DNA of 64,000 nt from UA16 sp042095135 (GTDB taxonomy: Bacteria > Bacteroidota > Bacteroidia > Flavobacteriales_D > Sanyastnellaceae): contig JBELBV010000004.1 of NCBI GenBank assembly GCA_042095135.1, positions 38,575 through 102,574 of the forward strand, written 5' to 3'. The notes beneath the pieces were generated by a model. It saw nothing but the letters and a program-made list of their open reading frames with translations. It was not told the origin of the DNA and searched no databases. The first letter of the stretch is position 1. Each line of letters opens with the position of its first letter. A program made the position numbers and the translations under genes. Below, piece by piece: positions 62,013 through 64,000 of this stretch.

Positions 62013-64000
62013 ATGATGCGCCATTCGTCCTTTTCCCTGCTCTTTGTACTGAGTCTATTTTCTTCTGTTCCATCTGGTTTAGCCCAGTCTACGGCCGTGC
62101 TCGAAGAAGGGCTCGAATTCCGGTGCATCGGTCCATTCCGCGGTGGCCGATCCGCTGCAGTGACTGGCGTCGATAATGACCCCATGACTTTTTACATGGG
62201 CGCTACCGGCGGCGGGGTATGGAAAACTACGAACGGCGGTACAACCTGGGAAAACATCTCCGATGGCTACTTCGGCGGCTCCATCGGCGCCGTGGCGGTG
62301 AGCTCTTCGCACCCGAATATTCTTTACGTCGGCGGTGGCGAGGTCACGATCCGTGGCAATGTCTCGCCGGGCACCGGGATGTACAAGTCCGTAGACGGCG
62401 GCCGCAGCTGGTCGGCCATCGGATTGAGCAATTCCCGCCACATCCCGCGCGTACGCATCCACCCGCGCAATCCGGACATCGTTTACGCGGCGGTACTTGG
62501 CGACCTGTTCAAGGATTCAGAAGAACGCGGCGTCTACAAATCCACAGACGGCGGCGCCACCTGGAAACGCGTGTTGTTTGCCAACGAGCGGGCCGGCGCT
62601 GTGGATTTGGTATTCGATCCGGTGAATCCCGAGGTGTTGTACGCCAGTACTTGGAACGTGCGGCGTACACCCTATGATTTTTCGTCCGGAGGCTCGGGCT
62701 CAGCGCTTTGGAAGTCCGAGGACGGCGGTGCGACCTGGACGTCGCTCATGGACAACGAAGGCCTGCCCGATGGGCCGCACGGCATCATCGGCGTCACCGT
62801 GTCGCCGGTCAACCCCGACCGGGTTTGGGCCATCATCGAAAACGAAAACGGCGGCGTGTACCGCTCGGACGATGCCGGCACCACCTGGGAATTGCTCAAC
62901 TCGGACCGGAGCCTGCGCCAACGCGCTTGGTATTACACCCGCATCTATGCGGATACCGAGGACGCCAACCGCGTCTACGTCATGAACGTGTCGTACCACG
63001 TCTCCACGGACGGTGGACGCACCTTCGAGGCGCGGTATGCCCCGCACGGCGACCACCACGATTTGTGGGTCGCGCCCGATGATGCGCGCAGGCTCATCAT
63101 TGCCGACGACGGTGGCGCCCAAGTCAGCTACGATGCCGGCGCATCCTGGTCGACGTACATGAACCAGCCGACGGCGCAGTTCTACCGTGTCACCACCGAC
63201 GATGCCTTCCCGTACCGCATTTACGGCGCGCAACAGGACAACTCGGCCATCCGCATCGATTCCCGTTCCCGCGGCCGCTTCATTACCGACGACAACTGGG
63301 AGAGCACGGCCGGTGGAGAGAGCGCTCACCTGGCGCCAGATCCCAGCGACAACGATATCGTATATGGAGGGAGCTACGGTGGTTTTCTCACGCGGTTCAA
63401 CCACGACCTGGACATGTCGCGCGCCATCAACGTGTGGCCGGACAACCCCATGGGCAGCGGCGCTGAAGGCATGCGCTACCGCTTCCAGTGGAATTTCCCC
63501 GTTTTCTTCTCGCCGCATAACGCCGAGCACCTCTACACGTGCTCGCAGTTTCTGCACCGATCCACCAACGGTGGCGCGTCCTGGGAGATTATCTCGCCCG
63601 ACCTCACCCGCGGCGAGGCCGAGAAGCTCGTTTCTTCGGGCGGTCCCATCACCAAGGACAACACGGGCGTGGAATACTACGCGACGGTTTTTGCCGCTGC
63701 GGAATCGCCGCGCGAGACTGGGTTGATTTGGGCCGGTTCGGACGACGGACTCATCCACGTGACCCGCGATGCCGGTGCCACGTGGCAAAACGTCACGCCG
63801 AAGGGCATGCCGGCCGACGCCTTGGTCAACAGCATCGAAGTCGATCTGCACCGCGACGGCGGCCTTTACGTCGCAGCCACCCGTTACAAGTCGGGCGACT
63901 ACGCGCCGTATTTGTACCATACGGACGACTACGGCACAACCTGGCGCACCCTCACCAAGGGCATCGACCGCGGGCATTTTACCCGCGTCATCCGGGCCGA
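62013..64000 (+). CDS. Sortilin/VPS10-type BNR-repeat secreted protein, 3' partial
   Basis: ATG 62013 opens a frame with no stop to the window end, about 662 codons. Signal SLLFVLSLFSSVPSGLAQST. BNR/Asp-box repeats recur: GGVWKTTNGGTTWENI, GMYKSVDGGRSWSAI, GVYKSTDGGATWKRV, ALWKSEDGGATWTSL, GVYRSDDAGTTWELL. This is the sortilin N-terminal beta-propeller family, usually ~1000 residues here, so roughly 350 residues lie beyond the window. The family is often labelled glycosyl hydrolase without proof. GC content is much higher than in the preceding locus. Confidence 0.9.
   Translation, partial: MMRHSSFSLLFVLSLFSSVPSGLAQSTAVLEEGLEFRCIGPFRGGRSAAVTGVDNDPMTFYMGATGGGVWKTTNGGTTWENISDGYFGGSIGAVAVSSSHPNILYVGGGEVTIRGNVSPGTGMYKSVDGGRSWSAIGLSNSRHIPRVRIHPRNPDIVYAAVLGDLFKDSEERGVYKSTDGGATWKRVLFANERAGAVDLVFDPVNPEVLYASTWNVRRTPYDFSSGGSGSALWKSEDGGATWTSLMDNEGLPDGPHGIIGVTVSPVNPDRVWAIIENENGGVYRSDDAGTTWELLNSDRSLRQRAWYYTRIYADTEDANRVYVMNVSYHVSTDGGRTFEARYAPHGDHHDLWVAPDDARRLIIADDGGAQVSYDAGASWSTYMNQPTAQFYRVTTDDAFPYRIYGAQQDNSAIRIDSRSRGRFITDDNWESTAGGESAHLAPDPSDNDIVYGGSYGGFLTRFNHDLDMSRAINVWPDNPMGSGAEGMRYRFQWNFPVFFSPHNAEHLYTCSQFLHRSTNGGASWEIISPDLTRGEAEKLVSSGGPITKDNTGVEYYATVFAAAESPRETGLIWAGSDDGLIHVTRDAGATWQNVTPKGMPADALVNSIEVDLHRDGGLYVAATRYKSGDYAPYLYHTDDYGTTWRTLTKGIDRGHFTRVIRA

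Noticed and set aside
62700..63977. Long minus-strand open frame (425 codons) opposite the sortilin-like gene
   Set aside because: High GC makes antisense frames long; the plus frame has clear BNR repeats and the minus frame has no recognisable domain.

Overview
The window looks like a chromosomal scaffold piece from a marine-type member of the Bacteroidota, probably near the Flavobacteriales. Evidence: four secreted proteins with type IX secretion (T9SS) C-terminal domains, Bacteroidota-type promoter boxes (TAnnTTTG and variants), no Shine-Dalgarno pattern, a fused two-domain 2-oxoacid dehydrogenase E1, and bacillithiol genes (bshC, ytxJ). Sampled lines suggest moderate to high GC in the backbone. 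A run of 100 N at 58562-58661 shows this is draft sequence. No rRNA, tRNA, CRISPR array or insertion sequence was seen, and no gene-free stretch exceeds 300 bases.

1-45.3 kb is dense chromosomal backbone. In order it holds: a FAS1 adhesin end, a TIGR01777 epimerase, a choice-of-anchor-B secreted protein, an MsbA-like ABC exporter with a TonB-dependent receptor, an oligopeptide-type binding lipoprotein, ACMSD, an ECF sigma / putative anti-sigma / envelope trio, a T9SS type B protein, bshC, a HAD protein, ruvX, a heptosyltransferase-like GT9, dnaN, rhomboid, a SirB1-like protein, a sugar transferase plus DegT aminotransferase pair, a Crp/Fnr regulator, a ctpA-DUF1573-DUF3108 operon, a secreted serine endopeptidase, a ytxJ-pRiA4b-like-miaA-mutS2 operon, a fused E1, two FAD enzymes, a thrombospondin-3 repeat outer-membrane protein, a large TPR/coiled-coil protein coupled to a TonB-like protein, and a saccharopine/alanine dehydrogenase-family enzyme.

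45.4-61.9 kb is a visibly AT-richer accessory locus of twelve co-directional, mostly overlapping genes: a secreted glycan-binding-like protein, three Cys-type sulfatases (all lipoproteins), a lipoprotein homologue of formylglycine-generating enzyme with both catalytic cysteines, two coupled outer-membrane beta-barrel candidates of unrecognised family, two jelly-roll-like lipoproteins, a GH2-type TIM-barrel hydrolase, a right-handed beta-helix protein, and a protein with a duplicated unknown domain. It reads as a sulfated-polysaccharide degradation system with no SusC or SusD; the two barrels and two lipoproteins may fill those roles (inference). This is the best candidate for an undescribed system here.

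62.0-64.0 kb is the 5' part of a sortilin/BNR-repeat secreted protein, strikingly GC-rich and running off the window.

Two window-wide patterns stand out. At least ten genes have a TAnnTT-type -7 box only 3-5 bases before the start codon, which predicts leaderless mRNAs. Three secreted proteins end in a dockerin-like EF-hand module instead of a T9SS domain.
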